Under the pieces are notes generated by a model. It saw only the letters and a program-made list of their open reading frames with translations. It made no database searches and was not told where the DNA came from. A stretch of 64,000 nucleotides of DNA from Photobacterium chitinilyticum (GTDB taxonomy: Bacteria > Pseudomonadota > Gammaproteobacteria > Enterobacterales > Vibrionaceae), in NCBI RefSeq assembly GCF_004104355.1, contig NZ_RJLM01000011.1, positions 61,969 to 125,968 on the forward strand, written 5' to 3'. Below are positions 8,990-19,914 of this stretch, in pieces (within the stretch, counting starts at the first letter, position 1; each line of letters opens with the position of its first letter). The position numbers were made by a program, and so were the translations under genes.

Positions 8990-11900
8990 GTACATGCTGA
9001 TTCAGCAGAGCCCGTAGCTTCAACGGTTTCACGGGTTTGCTGATAAAGCTAAAGCCATGCCCACGGATCACCTGCTGGGTTTCCGCGGTGCGGTCAGCAC
9101 TAATGACCGCACCGCGGAAAGTCTTGCCCAACCGCAAACTACACTGTTGTAACACCTGCAGCCCGGTCTGATCATTGGCAAGGTGGTAGTCGCTCAGCAC
9201 GAAATCCGGCTGCCAGCCATCATCGAGCTGCTGCATGGCCCCTGCCACGGTTTCAGCCAACCGGACATCACACCCCCAGCGAACCAACAAGGTTTCCATT
9301 GCCAGCAAAATGTCCGGTTCGTTATCGACACAGAGTACCTTGAGATCAGCCAATGGTGCGGCTTTTGCCTCTGTCGGCTTGGCCTGTTCTCCCCTATGGG
9401 TCAGCATACCCCGCTGGACATCAAGCCCAAAGACCGTACCTCGTCCAGGCCAGGATCGCAGTGATAGCTGGTGGGCCAGTACCCGGCTGATCCCGCGCGC
9501 AATCGCAAGCCCAAGGCCGAGACCATGATCGACACCGCTGCGCTCGATACGGGTAAACTCATCAAAAATATGGGCCTGCTTTTCCTCCGGGATCCCCGGG
9601 CCATTATCCCAGACTTCAATTTTTAGCTGCCCCTGCTTTCTGCGCACACCCAGCACGACTTTCCCATTAGGGTTATAGCGAAAGGCATTCGTCAGGAAAT
9701 TCTGCAACGCCCGGCGCAGCAACTTGGGATCGGAAACAACCACCGCATCGCTATTAACCACTTCGAACCTGATCCCCTGCTGGTGTGCCAAGGCGCCAAA
9801 CTCGGCACTCAGGGTATTAAGCACATCACTGATTGGGAACGGATGGACATTCACCTGTAGCTTGCCCGCCTCCAGCCTGGAGACATCCAGCAAGTCGCCA
9901 ATCAGATCTTCTGCCGCCCCGAGGGCACTTTCAATATGGTGGGCAAGCTTGGTGGTTTCCTCCTCTTTGGCCACCTCCGTCAGGGATGACGAAAACAACC
10001 GGGCCGCATTTAAAGGCTGCATAAGATCATGGCTTACTGCAGCCAAGAAACGTCCTTTTGAATGAGCCTGCTGCTCAGCCTGCTGGGTGGCAGAAACCAG
10101 CTGCTGGTTAAGCTGCTCTAACTCCTTGGTACGTAGTTTCACCCGCTCTTCAAGGTTCTCATTCGCCTCTTTTAGCGCCTGCTCTGCTTGGCGAAACGCG
10201 GTAATATCAGAAAAGCTCATGACAAACCCACCGCCCGGCATCGGATTGCCCTGTACCTCGATGACCTGACCATCCGGCCGGATCCGCGAGGAGATATGAG
10301 CCGTGCCGCGCTGGAGGTGCTCAACACGTTTGGCTACATGTAATTCAGGATCGCCCGGACCACACAGCCCCAGCTTGGCGTTGTGGCGAATGACATCGGC
10401 AATTGGCCGACCTACCTGGATCAGCCCCGGCGGAAAAGTAAACATCTCCAGATAGCGCTGATTCCAGGCCACCAGCCGTAGCTGCTTATCCACCACCGTA
10501 ATACCTTGGCTAATATGCTCAATCGCCCCCTGCAACAGGCCACGGCTGAAATCAAACAGCTCGGAGGCTTCATCAACAATCGTCGCCACTTCTTCCAGCT
10601 GCATGTTGCGTCCCTGCAGTGCAGACGTCAGTACCAAACGCGCCGAAGACGCGCCAAAAACCCCGGCCAGTACCCGTTCGGTATGGCGGATTAGCGCCGC
10701 GGTTGCCTGTTGCTGTGGCAGCAAGTCGGCCTGATGCTGATCGGCAAACTGGCGGAACGCATTGCGCACCCGCTTGCGACCGACAAATCGGCCGGCCAGC
10801 ATTTCCAGCTCGGCAACCGTTACTCGGGTCTGGTACAGGCTACCGTTGTCAGATTCAGGCAACGGTGCCCCCACAAACGTTGCGGCCTGCAAGCGTTCTG
10901 TCAGAGAGGTTCGGGTGAGCAACGATATTGAGAAATACAAAGAAATATTAACAACCAAACTCAGCAACATGCCCCAATCAACGGCGGACAGCTCATGCAA
11001 TATCGGCCATTGAGGAGGGGTTAGCAGCCACAGCAACAGGTTAGTATCTGCATTGCCGGCCAGCATGCTGGTCTGGCCCATCATAGTGATCACCCACACC
11101 GCCGAGCCACCGAGCAAACCGGCATAGACACCATTGCGATTGCCCTCCCGCCAATAGATCCCCCCCAGCAGGGCAGGAGCAAACTGGGCTATCGCCGCAA
11201 AGGACAGCAAACCGATGCCTGACAGCGACTGGATCTCATCCAGTACCTGGTGGAACCCCCATGCAGCCATCAATAACAACAGGATCAGCCCGCGTCGAAT
11301 ATTGAGCAACATACCGGAAAAGGCGCTGAAATTACGGCCTGACACCCGCAGCCGCCGTAGCAGCAGGGGCAGAACCAAGTCATTGGACACCATGATTGCC
11401 AGCGCAATCGTCGAGACAATCACCATCCCTGTCGCGGCAGACGTTCCGCCGAGAAATGCCAGCAAGGCAATACTTTCGGCGCCCTGCAGCAAAGGCAGGT
11501 TAATCACATAGGTATCGGCGGAAATATGCGGCAGCATAGCCTGACCGGCCAACGCTAGCGGGATAACAAAAACCCCCATCAACAGCAAATACAGCGGGAA
11601 AACCCAGCGCGCCATATGCAGGTCCTGAGCCCGGCTGTTTTCCACTACGATAGTATGGAACTGGCGTGGCAGGCAGATAATTGCTGCCATGGTAAGCATT
11701 GTATGGATCAGCAGGCTACCGACATTCGGCGTTCGCGGCTGCAAATATTCCAGCTTCACCGCCTGTAAGTCGGGCAGCTCAAACAACAAGCCAGCGGCAA
11801 AGATCCCGACCACCAAAAAAGCCACCAGCTTGACAATAGACTCGAACGCCACGGCCATCATCATGCCACGGTGATGTTCGGTCGTATCGATATGCCGGGC

Positions 11901-12425
11901 ACCGAACAGTACCGTAAAAACCGCCAAGGCCAGGGTAACCATCCAGGCGATATCGGCATCATCGATCCCGCTTTTCTGGCCCAGCTCTGGGGCAATTTGT
12001 TCCAGACCCATGGTAATACCACGCAGCTGCAAGGCGATATACGGCAGGATCCCCACCACGGCAATAATCGTAACCAGTACGGCCAAGCCCTGAGACTTTC
12101 CGTAACGGGCCGCAATGAAGTCAGCTATGGAGGTGATATGTTCGCGCTTGGCGATTAAGATCAGTCGCGCCAGAATGCGCCAGCCAATGGTGAAAACCAA
12201 AATAGGCGCAAGGTAGATAGGTAGAAATGACCAGATATCCTGACTGGCCTGCCCGACCGTGCCATAAAAGGTCCATGAGGTACAGTAGACCGCAATTGAA
12301 AGGCTATAGATCCACGGTCGCCAGCCAGCCATCCACTGCGGTTTTTTATCACCATACCAAGCGATAAGAAACAACAGTCCGAAATAAGCCAGCGAGACCG
12401 GCACCACGATCCATCCCTGTGCCAT
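8976..12425 (-). CDS. crbS: CrbS-type hybrid histidine kinase with SLC5 sodium/solute symporter domain
   Basis: 1149 residues. Residues 1 to about 480 form a Na+/solute symporter (SLC5) module of about 13 membrane helices. Next come a linker, a PAS domain (around GITVVDKQLRLVAWNQRYLEMF), a coiled coil, a HisKA dimerisation domain (AAVSHDLMQPLNAARLF, His near residue 799), a HATPase domain (VWDNGPGIPEEK) and a C-terminal receiver (DFVLSDYHLANDQTG, Asp near residue 1078). In Vibrio cholerae CrbS with its regulator CrbR switches on acs for acetate uptake; acs is 4 kb away here. No response-regulator gene is adjacent. AGGACG precedes the ATG. Confidence 0.88.
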   Translation of the reverse strand: MAQGWIVVPVSLAYFGLLFLIAWYGDKKPQWMAGWRPWIYSLSIAVYCTSWTFYGTVGQASQDIWSFLPIYLAPILVFTIGWRILARLILIAKREHITSIADFIAARYGKSQGLAVLVTIIAVVGILPYIALQLRGITMGLEQIAPELGQKSGIDDADIAWMVTLALAVFTVLFGARHIDTTEHHRGMMMAVAFESIVKLVAFLVVGIFAAGLLFELPDLQAVKLEYLQPRTPNVGSLLIHTMLTMAAIICLPRQFHTIVVENSRAQDLHMARWVFPLYLLLMGVFVIPLALAGQAMLPHISADTYVINLPLLQGAESIALLAFLGGTSAATGMVIVSTIALAIMVSNDLVLPLLLRRLRVSGRNFSAFSGMLLNIRRGLILLLLMAAWGFHQVLDEIQSLSGIGLLSFAAIAQFAPALLGGIYWREGNRNGVYAGLLGGSAVWVITMMGQTSMLAGNADTNLLLWLLTPPQWPILHELSAVDWGMLLSLVVNISLYFSISLLTRTSLTERLQAATFVGAPLPESDNGSLYQTRVTVAELEMLAGRFVGRKRVRNAFRQFADQHQADLLPQQQATAALIRHTERVLAGVFGASSARLVLTSALQGRNMQLEEVATIVDEASELFDFSRGLLQGAIEHISQGITVVDKQLRLVAWNQRYLEMFTFPPGLIQVGRPIADVIRHNAKLGLCGPGDPELHVAKRVEHLQRGTAHISSRIRPDGQVIEVQGNPMPGGGFVMSFSDITAFRQAEQALKEANENLEERVKLRTKELEQLNQQLVSATQQAEQQAHSKGRFLAAVSHDLMQPLNAARLFSSSLTEVAKEEETTKLAHHIESALGAAEDLIGDLLDVSRLEAGKLQVNVHPFPISDVLNTLSAEFGALAHQQGIRFEVVNSDAVVVSDPKLLRRALQNFLTNAFRYNPNGKVVLGVRRKQGQLKIEVWDNGPGIPEEKQAHIFDEFTRIERSGVDHGLGLGLAIARGISRVLAHQLSLRSWPGRGTVFGLDVQRGMLTHRGEQAKPTEAKAAPLADLKVLCVDNEPDILLAMETLLVRWGCDVRLAETVAGAMQQLDDGWQPDFVLSDYHLANDQTGLQVLQQCSLRLGKTFRGAVISADRTAETQQVIRGHGFSFISKPVKPLKLRALLNQHVREMG

Positions 12426-12549
12426 GATACGTCCTGATTGTAAATAAGATGTAAGCCCATGGTAACGAATTCATACCCACCGACTCAATCAAGATGATCA
12501 CAGCTTTGGCCGAAACGTCCTTTTCCGGCCTAAATCTATAATTTTATTA

Positions 12550-13713
12550 CTAGCTGCTGGTCACGACACGCTGTCTAGGCCGTGATTCGATCTTCATCAG
12601 CAACACAGGAAGCCCCATCACAGCCATCAGCCAGAACAGGTCGGCACCCCAGATCCCGTACAGCCAACCACTCAGCGCCGTCATCATTGCCATGAAGGCC
12701 CCCATCGGCAGCGCGTTATACAAAGCCTGCAGAGCGACCATCTGGTTACTCTTAGCATGCTGAATATAACGAATAGTAGCCAGATGACAGGCCGCAAAGG
12801 TGATCCCGTGAAGGGCTTGCGACATCACCAATACCGGCAGCTCTGTCATCGTTGCGGTTAATCCCCAGCGCAACAAGACACCAAATGCGGCCAGACGGAA
12901 CATTGCCGTAATACTCCAGCCAGCAAACAGTCGCTTGCTTAGCGCAAACACGGCAACTTCCGCAACGACACTAAAACTCCATAGGTATCCAATCACCGCT
13001 TCGCTATAACCCACCTCTTTCCAGTAGATCGCACTGAAGCTGTAGTAAGCCGCATGGCTTCCCTGCAACAGCGCTACCGCACCGAGAAAACGGACGACCT
13101 GGCTATCGCGCATCAATTCCATCAGGGCCGGGCGGGCCTGATCATGGCTCACTTCTGACTTTGGCAAAATAGTTGGCTGACGCATCGACAACACCAGTGC
13201 CGCCGCCAAACCCGATACCGCCACCCACGGGATCACATCAGGGCTATATTCAGCCGCCAGTAGGCCAACCACGGTGGAACCGGCAATAAAGGCAATCGAG
13301 CCCCACAGCCGGGTACGACCATAGTCTAAATGGCCATCTTTGGCATAGTGATTCGCCAGCGCATCAGACAACGGAACAATAGGACCAACCAGCATGTTAT
13401 AAATAACAGTTACGACAGTGAGCGCCCACAAACTACCGCCGCAATAGATATAGACAACACAGCTGATCAATGCAGCCAAGGCAAGCCAGCGCAGCGCAGG
13501 GATCAAATGCTCGGCTTTGTGGATACGCGGGGTGATCACCAAATTCGCCAGACAGCGCACGCCAAAGCCCAGACCCAGCAACAAACCAATATTCGAGGCG
13601 CTCACCTCAAGGTGGGCAAGCCACAACGCCCAAAAGGGAAGATAAACACCATAGTTAAAGAAAAATCCAAGCAAGTACTGCGAGGTCCATCCATAAGGGC
13701 TACTACGAAACAT
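12550..13713 (-). CDS. MFS transporter, HcaT (3-phenylpropionate permease)-like
   Basis: 387 residues from the ATG at 13713, preceded by AGGA seven bases upstream; an ATG at 13731 would add six residues. Twelve predicted membrane helices. The start (MFRSSPYGWTSQYLLGFFFNYGVYLPFWALWL) and DYGRTRLWGSIAFI loop match the HcaT / phenylpropionate-permease branch of the major facilitator superfamily. The real substrate cannot be told from sequence. It lies between crbS and the DUF294 gene, as in other Vibrionaceae acs regions, and is divergent from the latter. Confidence 0.75.
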   Translation of the reverse strand: MFRSSPYGWTSQYLLGFFFNYGVYLPFWALWLAHLEVSASNIGLLLGLGFGVRCLANLVITPRIHKAEHLIPALRWLALAALISCVVYIYCGGSLWALTVVTVIYNMLVGPIVPLSDALANHYAKDGHLDYGRTRLWGSIAFIAGSTVVGLLAAEYSPDVIPWVAVSGLAAALVLSMRQPTILPKSEVSHDQARPALMELMRDSQVVRFLGAVALLQGSHAAYYSFSAIYWKEVGYSEAVIGYLWSFSVVAEVAVFALSKRLFAGWSITAMFRLAAFGVLLRWGLTATMTELPVLVMSQALHGITFAACHLATIRYIQHAKSNQMVALQALYNALPMGAFMAMMTALSGWLYGIWGADLFWLMAVMGLPVLLMKIESRPRQRVVTSS

Positions 13714-13933
13714 GCCAAGTCCTATATGCAAAGAAAAGAATTACGAATAAAGAGCGCCTATTATGCCGAATTCGTCTCTGCCCCCCCAATGAAATTATCA
13801 GACAATTTCGCTTCCTCTTTTTATACAAGACTAAAGTCGTCTGGAACCAATCCCCATCCTGGGCGACACTATCAGCATCGTTGCCAAACCCACTTTCCAA
13901 TGCGCAATGCACTCAATAGTCCGGATGGTTGCC

Positions 13934-15736
13934 ATGTCTGATAAGTTTGATACTTCACTGCCCCCCTTTGACCGTCTCAGCAATGAGCAGCAGCATAGGC
14001 TCAAGGAAGCGCTGGATGTTGCCTATTACCGGGTCGGCGACATCATCATTGATGCCGCGGAAACATGTACCCAGCTCTACATCATCATCAAAGGCAGCGT
14101 TGAGGAAACGTCGGCTGACAGCAAAGAAATCTTCGCCCACTATACTGCCGACGATATGTTTGATGTCCGCTCACAGCTCGAGCACCACAGCCGTCACCGC
14201 TACACCGCACTGGAAGACACCTTATGCTACCTATTGCCCCAACACATTTTTGTTGAGTTCTATCAGTCCTGCGACCAGTTTGCCGCCTACTTTGACGGTA
14301 ACCTGGCACGCCGTCAGCAGTTGCTGGATGAAGCCCAGAAACAGCAAAACCTGGCCGAATTTATTCTGACTAAGGTCAGTGACGACAACATCCAGCCCTG
14401 CCTGATTGTGCCGCACGATACCGACCTCAAGTCGGTGACAGAACAAATGCGCAGCAAGGGGATAGATGCCGCCTTGGTCGAGCTCAATACCATGCCGCAG
14501 TACGGCATTGTTACCCGCACCAACCTGCTTCATGCCGTAATGCTTGATGCACTGCCGGCTACGACTCCGGTCAGTCAGATAGCAACCACGCCGGTTATTA
14601 GCGTCAACAAAGGTGACTTTCTGTTCAATGCCATGTTGGCCATGACCCGTAACAAAGTTAAACGGGTGCAGGTTCTCGATGGCAGCCAGGTTGCCGGGAT
14701 GCTGGACCTCACTCAGGTACTCAGCCTATTTTCGACCCACTCGCACATACTGACTCTGCGGATTGCCCGGGCAGAGACCATCGAAGAGCTGGCAATGGCG
14801 GCCGGCAGTCAGCACCGCTTGGTGGAAACGTTATTTAACAATGGGATCCATACCCTGTTTGTGATGGAACTCATCGCCACGGTCAATGAACAAATCATTG
14901 AAAAAGCCTTTAAGCTGGTGGTGCCCCCACAGATGCACGACCAATGCTGCTTTATGGTGATGGGCTCGGAAGGACGCGGCGAGCAGATATTGAAAACCGA
15001 TCAGGACAACGCGCTGATCATCCAGGACGGTATCGACTGGCCGGACTGCCAGCAGGTGATGGAACAGCTTACCCACACCCTGTATCAGCTCGGCTATCCG
15101 TTATGTCCTGGCAAGGTGATGGTCAACAACCCCAAATGGGTCAAACACCAAAGTGAGTGGTTACATACTATAAGCAAATACACACGAGCCGGGAACGAAG
15201 CAACCATGATGGATCTGGCTATCCTGGCCGACAGCCATGCTGTCGCTGGTAACCGTGCCCTGCTCGTCCCCTTGCAGGCACACCTTCACCAACAGTTGGC
15301 CGAGCAGGAATTACTGCTGGCCACCTTCACCCGTCCGGCATTACAGTTCAGCGTACCGCTGACCCTGTTTGGCAAGCTGAAAGCCAGCAAGGAAGGGCTC
15401 GATATCAAACGAGGCGGCGTCTTTCCGATCGTCCACGGCGTCCGTGCCCTGGCGCTGGAACACAACATCGAAGACAACAACACCTTCCAGCGCCTTATTC
15501 GACTCGAACAACACAAGGTACTGGAGCCATCAACCGCATCGAACCTGAGCGAGGCGCTTAAGCTGTTTATCAAGCTTCGGCTACGGCAGCAGCTGGATCA
15601 CCAAACCAACGGATTGCAGCAACACCTCAATATCAGCTATCTCAGCCGGGCCGAGCGCGATCTGCTTCGCCACAGCCTGCATGTAGTGAAGAAATTCAAA
15701 GAATGGCTGGGTTATCACTATCAGATCAGGGATTAA
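13934..15736 (+). CDS. cNMP-binding / CBS-pair / DUF294 nucleotidyltransferase protein
   Basis: 600 residues from the ATG at 13934; an in-frame ATG at 13907 is possible. Order of domains: cyclic-nucleotide-binding fold (about 15-130), two CBS domains (about 150-280), a DUF294 GlnD-like nucleotidyltransferase (MVMGSEGRGEQILKTDQDNALI, the GSEGRGEQ...DQD signature) and a C-terminal DUF294 substrate-binding domain. Such proteins are thought to be nucleotide- or cNMP-controlled signal transducers; the target is unknown. It is 9 bases upstream of the exonuclease gene and upstream of acs, a conserved Vibrionaceae trio linked to acetate metabolism. Confidence 0.82.
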   Translation: MSDKFDTSLPPFDRLSNEQQHRLKEALDVAYYRVGDIIIDAAETCTQLYIIIKGSVEETSADSKEIFAHYTADDMFDVRSQLEHHSRHRYTALEDTLCYLLPQHIFVEFYQSCDQFAAYFDGNLARRQQLLDEAQKQQNLAEFILTKVSDDNIQPCLIVPHDTDLKSVTEQMRSKGIDAALVELNTMPQYGIVTRTNLLHAVMLDALPATTPVSQIATTPVISVNKGDFLFNAMLAMTRNKVKRVQVLDGSQVAGMLDLTQVLSLFSTHSHILTLRIARAETIEELAMAAGSQHRLVETLFNNGIHTLFVMELIATVNEQIIEKAFKLVVPPQMHDQCCFMVMGSEGRGEQILKTDQDNALIIQDGIDWPDCQQVMEQLTHTLYQLGYPLCPGKVMVNNPKWVKHQSEWLHTISKYTRAGNEATMMDLAILADSHAVAGNRALLVPLQAHLHQQLAEQELLLATFTRPALQFSVPLTLFGKLKASKEGLDIKRGGVFPIVHGVRALALEHNIEDNNTFQRLIRLEQHKVLEPSTASNLSEALKLFIKLRLRQQLDHQTNGLQQHLNISYLSRAERDLLRHSLHVVKKFKEWLGYHYQIRD

Positions 15737-15745
15737 GGAGCGAGG

Positions 15746-16369
15746 ATGAATATTCTACGACGCTGGTGGTATCAGAACAGGCTCAAAAACAGTCCCTATC
15801 AGGTGCTGTTCGACAGTTATCAGGGTGATGAGCTGGTGTCACTGGACTGCGAGACCACCAGCTTGGATCCTCACAGCGCCGAACTGGTCACCATTGCGGC
15901 CACCCGGATAAAAGCCAACCGGATATTAACCAGCCAGTCCATTCATCTGACCCTGCGTGCGCCGGTCAGCCTCGACGCTGATTCTATCGCTATCCATCGG
16001 ATCCGCCACCAAGACCTACAGGAAGGGCTCGACGAACGACAGGCGCTAACTGTCTTGCTGGAGTTTATCGGCAATCGGCCTTTGGTGGGTTACCACATAC
16101 GCTACGACAAGACGATTCTCGACCGTTATTTCCTGCGCCTGTTTGATTTTGCCCTGCCCAATAAAATGGTCGAGGTCAGCCATCTCTACCATGAAAGGCT
16201 CGAGCGTCTGCTCCCCAATGCCTATTACGATCTCAGCCTGGAGGCAATTAGCCGCCATCTGGATCTACCTGTCACCGAGCGCCATGATGCGCTCCAGGAT
16301 GCCATCACTGCCGCCTTGATTTATGTTCGCCTCAAGCATGGCGACATTCCTACCCTGCGCTCGGCCTGA
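15746..16369 (+). CDS. DnaQ-like 3'-5' exonuclease
   Basis: 207 residues of the DEDDh exonuclease fold. ExoI motif DCETTSLDPHSAELVTI (about residues 34-50), ExoII region GYHIRYDKTILDRYF and ExoIII HDALQDAITAALIY near the end. It lacks extra polymerase-subunit domains, so its substrate is uncertain; by context it partners the preceding cNMP/CBS protein. It starts 9 bases after that gene behind a GGAGCGAGG site. Confidence 0.85.
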   Translation: MNILRRWWYQNRLKNSPYQVLFDSYQGDELVSLDCETTSLDPHSAELVTIAATRIKANRILTSQSIHLTLRAPVSLDADSIAIHRIRHQDLQEGLDERQALTVLLEFIGNRPLVGYHIRYDKTILDRYFLRLFDFALPNKMVEVSHLYHERLERLLPNAYYDLSLEAISRHLDLPVTERHDALQDAITAALIYVRLKHGDIPTLRSA

Positions 16370-16568
16370 TTGCGGTATGCCATCCGGCACCTTGCGCGGC
16401 ACAAGGTTTTTAATGCAAACCCAATGTAACTTATACCTTGCCACAATAACTTCTCTTATCTCATCCTAAAGTCTAATTGTGGCTAGCTGCGATCTGTCAC
16501 AAGTTATATACCAAACTGAATGATTATCCGGTCCGGTATGGACATTGACGGAACACAAGGAGAACAGA

Positions 16569-18518
16569 ATGAGTGAGGTTCATATATATCCAGTACACAA
16601 GGATATTGCTGCTAATGCCCATATCAATGACGAGCAATATCGCGAAATGTACCAGCAGTCAGTGATCAACCCTGTCGGCTTCTGGCGCGAACACGGCCAA
16701 ATTGTTGACTGGATAAAACCTTTTTCCCAGGTTAAGAACACCTCCTTTGACACCGGTCACGTCAGTGTTAAATGGTTTGAGGACGGTACCCTGAACGTAT
16801 CTGCCAACTGCATCGATCGCCACCTGGCTACCCGCGGTGAACAAACCGCTATTATCTGGGAAGGGGACGATCCCTCCGATGACGCGACCCTGACCTACAA
16901 TGAACTGCACGAGGAAGTCTGTAAGTTTTCCAACGCCCTGAAAAGCCAGGGAGTACGCAAAGGTGATGTTGTCTGTCTGTACATGCCGATGGTTGCCGAA
17001 GCCGCTGTTGCGATGCTGGCCTGTACCCGTATCGGCGCGGTTCATACCATTGTATTCGGTGGTTTCTCACCGGAGGCACTGGCAGGCCGCATTATTGACT
17101 CCAATGCCAAGGTGGTTGTGACTGCCGATGAAGGCGTCCGTGGTGGCCGTGCCGTTCCACTGAAGAAAAATGTGGATGACGCCCTTGCCAACGACGACGT
17201 TACTACGGTTGAAAAAGTGCTGGTACTCAAGCGTACCGGCGGCGAAGTCGAGTGGGATGATCAACGTGATGTCTGGTGGCACGATGCTACCGCAGTAGCC
17301 TCTGCGCACTGCGAGCCGGAAGAAATGAACGCCGAAGATCCGCTGTTCATTCTGTATACCTCAGGCTCGACCGGCAAGCCGAAAGGCGTCCTGCATACAA
17401 CCGGCGGCTATCTGGTTTACGCAACCATGACCTTCAAATATGTCTTCGACTACCAGGAAGGCGATGTCTACTGGTGTACTGCGGATGTCGGCTGGATCAC
17501 CGGCCACAGCTATCTGGTATACGGTCCGTTGGCCATTGGCGCAACCACCTTGCTATTTGAAGGTGTGCCGAACTACCCGTCCACCAGCCGAATGAGCGAA
17601 GTTGTCGACAAACACAGCGTCAATATCCTTTATACAGCGCCGACCGCCATCCGTGCCTTGATGGCCAAGGGCAACCAGGCCATTGAGGGAACTCACCGTT
17701 CATCGCTACGAATTATGGGATCGGTGGGTGAGCCGATAAACCCGGAAGCATGGGAATGGTATCACCGTACTATCGGTGACAGCCGCTGTCCGATTGTCGA
17801 TACCTGGTGGCAAACCGAAACCGGCGGGATCCTGATCACCCCGCTACCGGGAGCGACGGAACTGAAGCCCGGCTCGGCGACCCGTCCTTTCTTTGGGGTA
17901 CAGCCTGCAATTGTCGATAACATGGGTAACATCCTTGAAGGAGCTACCGAAGGCAACCTGGTGATAGTTGACTCTTGGCCGGGTCAGATGCGTACACTAT
18001 GGGGTGACCATGAGCGTTTCGAGCAAACTTACTTCTCCACCTTCCAGGGCATGTACTTCACGGGTGACGGTGCCCGCCGTGACGAAGACGGCTACTACTG
18101 GATCACGGGGCGGGTCGATGATGTACTGAATATCTCCGGGCACCGAATGGGAACCGCTGAAATCGAATCGGCCCTGGTGGCATTCGACAAGATTGCCGAG
18201 GCTGCCATTGTCGGGGTGCCGCACGATATCAAAGGACAGGCCATCTACGCCTACATCACCCTCAACAACGGTGAGGTGCCGAGTGCCGAGCTGCATAAAG
18301 AAGTAAAGGAATGGGTACGTAAAGAAATCGGCCCGATTGCAACACCTGACTTCCTCCACTGGACAGATGCTCTGCCGAAGACCCGTTCCGGTAAAATCAT
18401 GCGTCGTATTCTGCGCAAGATAGCCACCGGCGATACCGGTACACTGGGTGATACCTCGACACTGGCCGATCCAAGCGTCGTCGACAAGCTTATTGCCGAG
18501 AAACAGAAAGTACTCTGA
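16569..18518 (+). CDS. acs: Acetyl-CoA synthetase
   Basis: 650 residues from the ATG at 16569 (AAGGAG at 16558-16563); an upstream ATG at 16545 is rejected because it precedes this site. ANL-superfamily AMP-forming enzyme that makes acetyl-CoA from acetate, ATP and CoA. Visible signatures: [18 protein letters not shown] (AMP binding), [26 protein letters not shown], and the C-terminal acetylation-site motif [15 protein letters not shown]. It is probably controlled by CrbS/CrbR; the roughly 200-base upstream region presumably holds the control sites but I cannot assign them. Confidence 0.96.
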   Translation: MSEVHIYPVHKDIAANAHINDEQYREMYQQSVINPVGFWREHGQIVDWIKPFSQVKNTSFDTGHVSVKWFEDGTLNVSANCIDRHLATRGEQTAIIWEGDDPSDDATLTYNELHEEVCKFSNALKSQGVRKGDVVCLYMPMVAEAAVAMLACTRIGAVHTIVFGGFSPEALAGRIIDSNAKVVVTADEGVRGGRAVPLKKNVDDALANDDVTTVEKVLVLKRTGGEVEWDDQRDVWWHDATAVASAHCEPEEMNAEDPLFILYTSGSTGKPKGVLHTTGGYLVYATMTFKYVFDYQEGDVYWCTADVGWITGHSYLVYGPLAIGATTLLFEGVPNYPSTSRMSEVVDKHSVNILYTAPTAIRALMAKGNQAIEGTHRSSLRIMGSVGEPINPEAWEWYHRTIGDSRCPIVDTWWQTETGGILITPLPGATELKPGSATRPFFGVQPAIVDNMGNILEGATEGNLVIVDSWPGQMRTLWGDHERFEQTYFSTFQGMYFTGDGARRDEDGYYWITGRVDDVLNISGHRMGTAEIESALVAFDKIAEAAIVGVPHDIKGQAIYAYITLNNGEVPSAELHKEVKEWVRKEIGPIATPDFLHWTDALPKTRSGKIMRRILRKIATGDTGTLGDTSTLADPSVVDKLIAEKQKVL

Positions 18519-18540
18519 CCCTTTCTCTTGTTCTTATATC

Positions 18541-18562
18541 AAACCGCCTGCGGGCGGTTTTG
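18541..18562 (+). terminator. acs terminator
   Basis: AAACCGCC-TGC-GGGCGGTTT followed by TGTT, 22 bases after the acs stop codon. Confidence 0.85.
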
Positions 18563-18963
18563 TTATCTATAATAAAAATTCCCTACCATATCGCGATCTT
18601 CTATTATCAAGCAGGCAACACTACCCGAAACCAAGCAAACATTCGTCGTACCAACATTCAGGAATGTGATAAATGAAATAAGTCCGCAACCAAAAACGTG
18701 GGCTCCGCCACAACTTGGATGTCTCGGGCTGAACTCTACGAATAAACTATCGTCTAATTCAACAATCTCGTGAATCCAGCGTACAAGTGTTCATATAAAT
18801 TGTGGTGATTAGACCAGTATTTTGCTGCGATTTGCGTTGAATTCACTATAATTGCTCACCAAGCATGTTTTGGCAGCAAAAATTAGGACACATAGGAAGC
18901 AAGGTTGCAGTTTTCTGCGCGTTGTTAGAGTAAAACCTCAAAAACAAGTGATATAACGTCAAG
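18563..18963. promoter_or_regulatory. acs-aroQ intergenic region with likely aroQ-accBC promoter
   Basis: About 400 bases without a supported gene. A consensus TATAAT at 18847-18852 lies 112 bases before aroQ. The best upstream hexamer (TTGCTG) is 19 bases away, so the -35 is weak. A long leader before aroQ fits the accBC operon, whose expression is known in E. coli to be subject to feedback by AccB. Confidence 0.45.
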
Positions 18964-19416
18964 ATGTCGACCGTTCAACGAATTTTACTTATCAATGGAC
19001 CTAACCTGAACTTATTAGGTCTCAGAGAGCCCGGCCATTATGGCCAACAGACGCTGGCTCAGATCGTTACTAATTTAACTGCCAAAGCAACTGAACTGGG
19101 TGTAGAACTAGACCACATTCAATCTAACGCAGAGCATGAACTGATTGATGCTATCCACAATGCCCATGGCAAGGTGGACTTTATCATCATCAATCCGGCC
19201 GCATTTACGCATACCAGCGTGGCGATCCGCGATGCCCTGCTCGGAGTCCAAATCCCGTTTATTGAAGTGCACCTGTCTAATGTCCACGCCCGTGAACCAT
19301 TCCGTCATCACTCCTACCTGTCCGATAAGGCAGTCGGCGTGATTTGTGGCCTCGGCCCGGATGGTTATGAATTCGCCCTGCACGCAGCGGTTCGACGCCT
19401 GCTTGCAGAAAGCTAA
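18964..19416 (+). CDS. aroQ: 3-dehydroquinate dehydratase, type II
   Basis: 150 residues. Type II dehydroquinase of the shikimate pathway, converting 3-dehydroquinate to 3-dehydroshikimate. Signature [21 protein letters not shown] near the N-terminus with the catalytic Tyr in EPGHYG, then [19 protein letters not shown] and [20 protein letters not shown]. It lies 27 bases upstream of accB, the order usual in gammaproteobacteria. Confidence 0.97.
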   Translation: MSTVQRILLINGPNLNLLGLREPGHYGQQTLAQIVTNLTAKATELGVELDHIQSNAEHELIDAIHNAHGKVDFIIINPAAFTHTSVAIRDALLGVQIPFIEVHLSNVHAREPFRHHSYLSDKAVGVICGLGPDGYEFALHAAVRRLLAES

Positions 19417-19443
19417 ATGAACAACATATAAAGAGAAAGACAC

Positions 19444-19902
19444 ATGGATATTCGTAAGATCAAGAAGCTAATTGAACTGGTTGAAGAGTCTGGTATCTCG
19501 GAGCTTGAGATCTCTGAAGGCGAAGAGTCTGTACGCATCAGTCGCAACGCGCCTGTAACAGCACAGCCTCAAGTCTTCGCAGCAGCACCAGTAGCAGCGC
19601 CTGCGCCAGTAGCAGCACCTGCGCCAGTAGCAGCGGCAGAAGCTCCGGCTTCACCGGCTGTGCCAAAAGGCCATCAGGTTCTTTCTCCAATGGTCGGCAC
19701 TTTCTATCGTGCACCTAGCCCTGAAGCAAAAACATTTGTTGAAGTTGGTCAAACCGTCAATGCCGGCGACACGTTATGCATTGTCGAAGCAATGAAGATG
19801 ATGAACCAAATCGAAGCAGATCAGTCGGGTACTGTTGTTGCAATTCTGGCTGAAGATGGTGATGCGATCGAGTTTGATCAGCCGCTAGTTATCATCGAGT
19901 AA
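19444..19902 (+). CDS. accB: Biotin carboxyl carrier protein of acetyl-CoA carboxylase
   Basis: 152 residues. An N-terminal helical segment binds biotin carboxylase, followed by an Ala/Pro/Val-rich flexible linker (repeats of [11 protein letters not shown] at about 45-75) and a biotinyl domain with the lysine target in [13 protein letters not shown]. It carries carboxybiotin to the transferase in the first step of fatty-acid synthesis. It shares an operon with accC 12 bases downstream. Confidence 0.97.
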   Translation: MDIRKIKKLIELVEESGISELEISEGEESVRISRNAPVTAQPQVFAAAPVAAPAPVAAPAPVAAAEAPASPAVPKGHQVLSPMVGTFYRAPSPEAKTFVEVGQTVNAGDTLCIVEAMKMMNQIEADQSGTVVAILAEDGDAIEFDQPLVIIE

Positions 19903-19914
19903 CCGGGGCCTCTT

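Noticed and set aside
16370-16568. CRP site upstream of acs
   Set aside because: A TGCGA...TCACA pair is present but the spacing is four bases rather than six.
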